Source: Apostichopus parvimensis
Lineage: Eukaryota; Echinodermata; Holothuroidea; Aspidochirotida; Stichopodidae
Assembly: GCA_000934455.1 (NCBI GenBank)
Contig: KN887194.1
Span: forward strand, 1-26,419
Length of the DNA: 26,419 bases
Direction of reading: 5' to 3'
The notes under the pieces were generated by a model. It ran no database searches and had not been told where the DNA came from. It saw only the letters and a list, made by a program, of their open reading frames with translations. A program made the position numbers and the translations under genes. Below are positions 23,360 through 26,419 of the stretch, piece after piece; position 1 is the first letter of the stretch, and the number at the start of each line of letters is the position of its first letter.

Positions 23360-24180
23360 TATAGCTAGGCTTAGTGTAATAATAAATATGTTGAAGAGTG
23401 TCTGTGGGGATGTCAGGGAACAAGACCAATTGGGCTGGGCCTAGCCTAGCCCAATTCCAAACTTACCCTTGCCTAACACTAACACTACCACTTGCCAGTA
23501 ACTTTACAAGTAACATTACACCTATTTAGCCCAGCTTAGGCTACAGTTGAGGAAAAGGCCTCGCAAATTGGGACATGCTGTATCCTAACGTTACAGAAAA
23601 GGCATCTAGGTATGGGCACAATTTGGCCAAGGCTGAATTAGGCCAATGTTAGTTAGTGTTACTACGGTCGGCCTAACGTTGGTTAAGTTTGGCCTAACGA
23701 CGTACGTTTAGCCTCTAGGCTATGCTAAGTGACACAAACTTTAACAGCGATACAGACCTGATGGGTGGTTCATTATAGAATTCGATGATATCTAATTTCA
23801 TGTTAATTTCGTTGTTTCAGATGAAGTCATGTTGAAGTGGACCAAACATCTTTCAATCACAACTCAGATCAAATTGGAACTATCTGCAAATGCACGACGT
23901 TAATCCCACCGTAGTTCTATATTGTTGTCATGTCAAGTGTCCAGCCTACTACTTGGTACAGTACGTCAGCCATAAAACGATTTTTCATGTTTCATGCGCG
24001 GACTCGAGTAACTGTTGACTTGTCTACTGCCCTCTAATTTAAAGCAGGGGACGAGCAGATGACTATTGAAAAATACAATTAAAGTACAAGAGGGTAATTC
24101 ATGGAGCCTCTGATCTCACCCCAAATTTGGTTATATGACTACTATGATGCATTTCATCACTCTGAAGCGACGTCATCTGA
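23360..24180 (-). promoter_or_regulatory. GGCCTA-rich, CpG-containing region; possible distal promoter
   Basis: Contains many GGCCTA/TAGGCC phrases (GGGCCTAGCCTAGCCC, CGGCCTAACGTTGG, GGCCTAACGACGTACG) and more CpG than the flanks. On the minus strand a good donor CAAGG|GTAAGTTT lies at about 23463, so a non-coding first exon of the ATPase gene could start here. No coding sequence is visible. The call is speculative. Confidence 0.25.
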
Positions 24181-25880
24181 CACCCACCAACTTTGAAGTT
24201 CGTTGATCTTGTGCCATATACCATATTGACATTATTAGGCTAGTACCCTCTACAAAGTTGTGTGATTGGTAGCAAGTGCAAAACACAGTACGGCAACAAA
24301 GAGGAAAAATTAGGTGGTGAACGCAAGGGGGGGTTGGGCAAGAGGACGTGGTCCCTACCTTCATTGCCAGTCTCTCCGGCTATACGCCCCCTTTTAACCC
24401 ACACAATAATTCAAGATTCTTTATTTGCACAATTCCAAACCTAATTTTTGGAGTAATTATGGTCCAGAGTGCACCATTGGATGTCTCATTGTCTATTTTT
24501 GCCAGGGAAGAACCCCAATCCCATGAGAGTCGACCGCGCCCTCTTCTTTCCAAAAGTCTTGATTGACACTTACATAAATACTCATGGCCCTCCAAGTGCC
24601 ATTCACGGGATTTCATAAGTTGAGAAATTCTAGCATGTTCGAAAATGGCGTACAATCTTACGCTAGGCCCTTACCTAGATATACATAGGGTGAAAAGCCC
24701 AACAGCGGTCTATATCGTTCACCGTGATAATTTTGATTAGACCGAAATGTTGGTGAGTCGGCTTTACTGGCAGAAATGTTTGAGCCCCTGTGGAGCAGGT
24801 ACGCCGAGTTGGAGGAGCATCGACAATTTATGGAGGGGCACCAAGTATTAAAGAAGGGGTAAAATACTCATGTGCTGTTACAAGTGAAGTTTTTATTCAA
24901 TTGATGGTGCGACAAATTAAGGAGGTGGTATGGGAGAACACTAGTCTGAAAGTGGATGGAGGTGCACGCCCCCTGTGCCCAGCCTGGCTACCGGACTGCT
25001 GGGGAGGGCTTCATACTCACATGGAATCATATAGCCACTTTTGACAAATGCTCAGTGAAAGAATAAAACTGATATAAACTGCAGGTCGAGTTGATCATGT
25101 TGAGGTAAAATATTTTCTTGAACATTTTTTATGGCAAAGTCTACAAAAGCTAAAGCTCAGTGAAAGATCTTTGCAAAATTGCTGCATTTTCAACTGAAAG
25201 GTACCTCAGTAATCTAACGACCAAGGTGCCATTATTGCTGTGTATAAGTTGATGATGAAAGCAGGTGTTTAGAAAATAGGTCATCTCGCAAAACGATTTA
25301 GATTTTACAAATTTCCTAAAAAGTATTTCTCTGTGCACTTTCTGACCTTTTTAATGAACGTATCAGATAGTCTAAAAGGAAACTGGTACAGTATATAGGC
25401 CTACATACTTGCAAAATGAAGGTCAACATGGAAGAAGAAATAGATTACCTCTCCAAAAGTATATCCAACTCCCTCACCCCCTCCCCCCCCCAAATAAAAT
25501 GGTTATAGGCTTTTAGAAAAATATGTCATTTAACAATGATTGACATGCTTTTTCTAATTTTTTACAATGTGCGTGCTATAATTGCATATTACAGTTACAA
25601 TGGAACAAGGTACCATCATAGATGTAGGCCTATAAACGTGTATTGCAGCATTTTCAGCAGTCTGCCACAGTACATTGTAGTCTACTTACACTCTCTTTCT
25701 TCTGAAATATTATGCTATATTTTACATTTTTAATAGTTTGTCATTTGGTCAATTAATCTCCATATTTGTAACTCAGATGCCTTGGTTATGCATGGTGACT
25801 CACATGTGCACACTTTAAGTTGACATGAACAACAACTTTTCACTTCGTAACCTCAAAAATTGATGCATACATGAAAACCC
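24181..25880. other. Unassigned sequence right of the gene
   Basis: About 1.7 kb. Several open frames of 60-90 codons occur on both strands (for example 24380-24655 minus and 24790-25044 plus), but none shows a recognisable domain or convincing flanking splice sites. A C-rich run is at 25470-25492. Confidence 0.5.
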
Positions 25881-25899
25881 TGTCATCATGATAAATCCA

Positions 25900-26419
25900 A
25901 CAACAAAGGTTGGATGAACCACGTACTTGACATGTGGATTCACGAGTCTAAAAGCCCTATGGTTTTCTGTGGAGGTCAAAGGTCATTTGAGGTCCAAGTC
26001 TGTAAACCCAGTAAAACACTCTAACTCCAAAATTGAAGTTCATACTTACTGTGGATTCACCCCAGCGAATACATGCAAGAACCCTTGACTTTTTCTTGAA
26101 GGTCACTGGTCAATAGAGGTCAAGGTCTGAAAAACTTAGTAAACATGATCAATCCAAATGTAAAGGTTGGATGGACGTTTTATTTGGTATGTGGATTCAC
26201 CTTTGTGAGTTGAAGAAAAAGTATAGCTTTCTGTCGAGGTTGGGTCAACAGAGGAGGTCATTTGAGGTCAACAGAAGTCAAAGTCTGGAATTATTTAAAC
26301 ACTATAACTCCAAAAGTGAAGACTGGATGATGAAGTTCATACTCGGATCCTTAATAAGTTCAAGAACCCTATAGTGTTTGTTGGAAGAGGTCATGTGAGG
26401 TCAACAGATGTCAACGTCT
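25900..26419 (+). repeat. Divergent tandem repeat with AGGTCA half-sites, continues past the right edge
   Basis: TGTGGATTCAC begins at 25933, 26050 and 26190, with a diverged counterpart at about 26342, giving 117-152-base units. Each unit also has a GGTTGGATGA phrase, a CAAGAACCCTATAG-like phrase and a cluster of GAGGTCA/GGTCAA motifs. Perfect AGGTCAAAGGTCA occurs at 25973-25985. Confidence 0.85.

Noticed and set aside
24380..24655. 91-codon minus-strand open frame
   Set aside because: No recognisable domain, overlaps an equally long plus-strand frame, and no supported splice partners.
24790..25044. 84-codon plus-strand open frame
   Set aside because: No recognised domain or neighbouring exon; kept only as unassigned sequence.

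Overview
The window looks like an animal nuclear genome, probably a marine invertebrate deuterostome and most likely an echinoderm. It is AT-rich and non-bacterial, with many short exons bounded by GT/AG splice sites, introns of about 0.3-3.3 kb, many tandem minisatellites and scattered GGCCTA-type motifs in the right third. The species assignment is inference from repeat style and protein similarity, not a search result.

One gene dominates. On the minus strand, from about 20118 down to 440, lie seventeen exons (the first two less certain than the rest) of a P5B-type P-type ATPase, the ATP13A2/ATP13A3 family of lysosomal/endosomal polyamine exporters. The exons are phase-compatible and together encode about 693 residues: the N-terminal P5 domain, M1-M2, the actuator domain with TGES, M3, M4 with a PPSLP motif, the phosphorylation loop DKTGTLT, and most of the nucleotide-binding domain up to KGSPE. 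The rest of the protein (TGDN and GDGxND motifs, M5-M10) is not here; it should lie beyond the left edge. Introns cut two catalytic motifs: TG|ES and DK|TG.

Most introns carry tandem repeats: a 67-bp array (about 1485-1880), a 35-bp array (3005-3195), a 28-bp array (6418-6586), CAAGTCA-rich sequence (6605-6965), a 130-146-bp array (7480-8045), a 178-197-bp duplication ending at a splice donor (8583-8957), a 42-bp array (15000-15165) and a 28-copy 34-bp array (16512-17465) ending about 35 bases from an acceptor. A C-rich tract at 3700-3765 would be a strong G-quadruplex candidate in the pre-mRNA.

To the right of 20.1 kb I found no convincing coding exon. This part has an 8/16-bp alternating array (20480-21440) interrupted by a hairpin-bearing insertion, about 1.5 kb of featureless sequence, a CpG- and GGCCTA-containing region (23360-24180) that could hold the promoter, uncharacterised sequence, and from about 25900 to the edge a divergent tandem repeat rich in AGGTCA half-sites. 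Relatives of that repeat occur inverted near 12.1 kb and 15.8 kb inside the gene. No tRNA, rRNA, CRISPR or bacterial-type system is visible.
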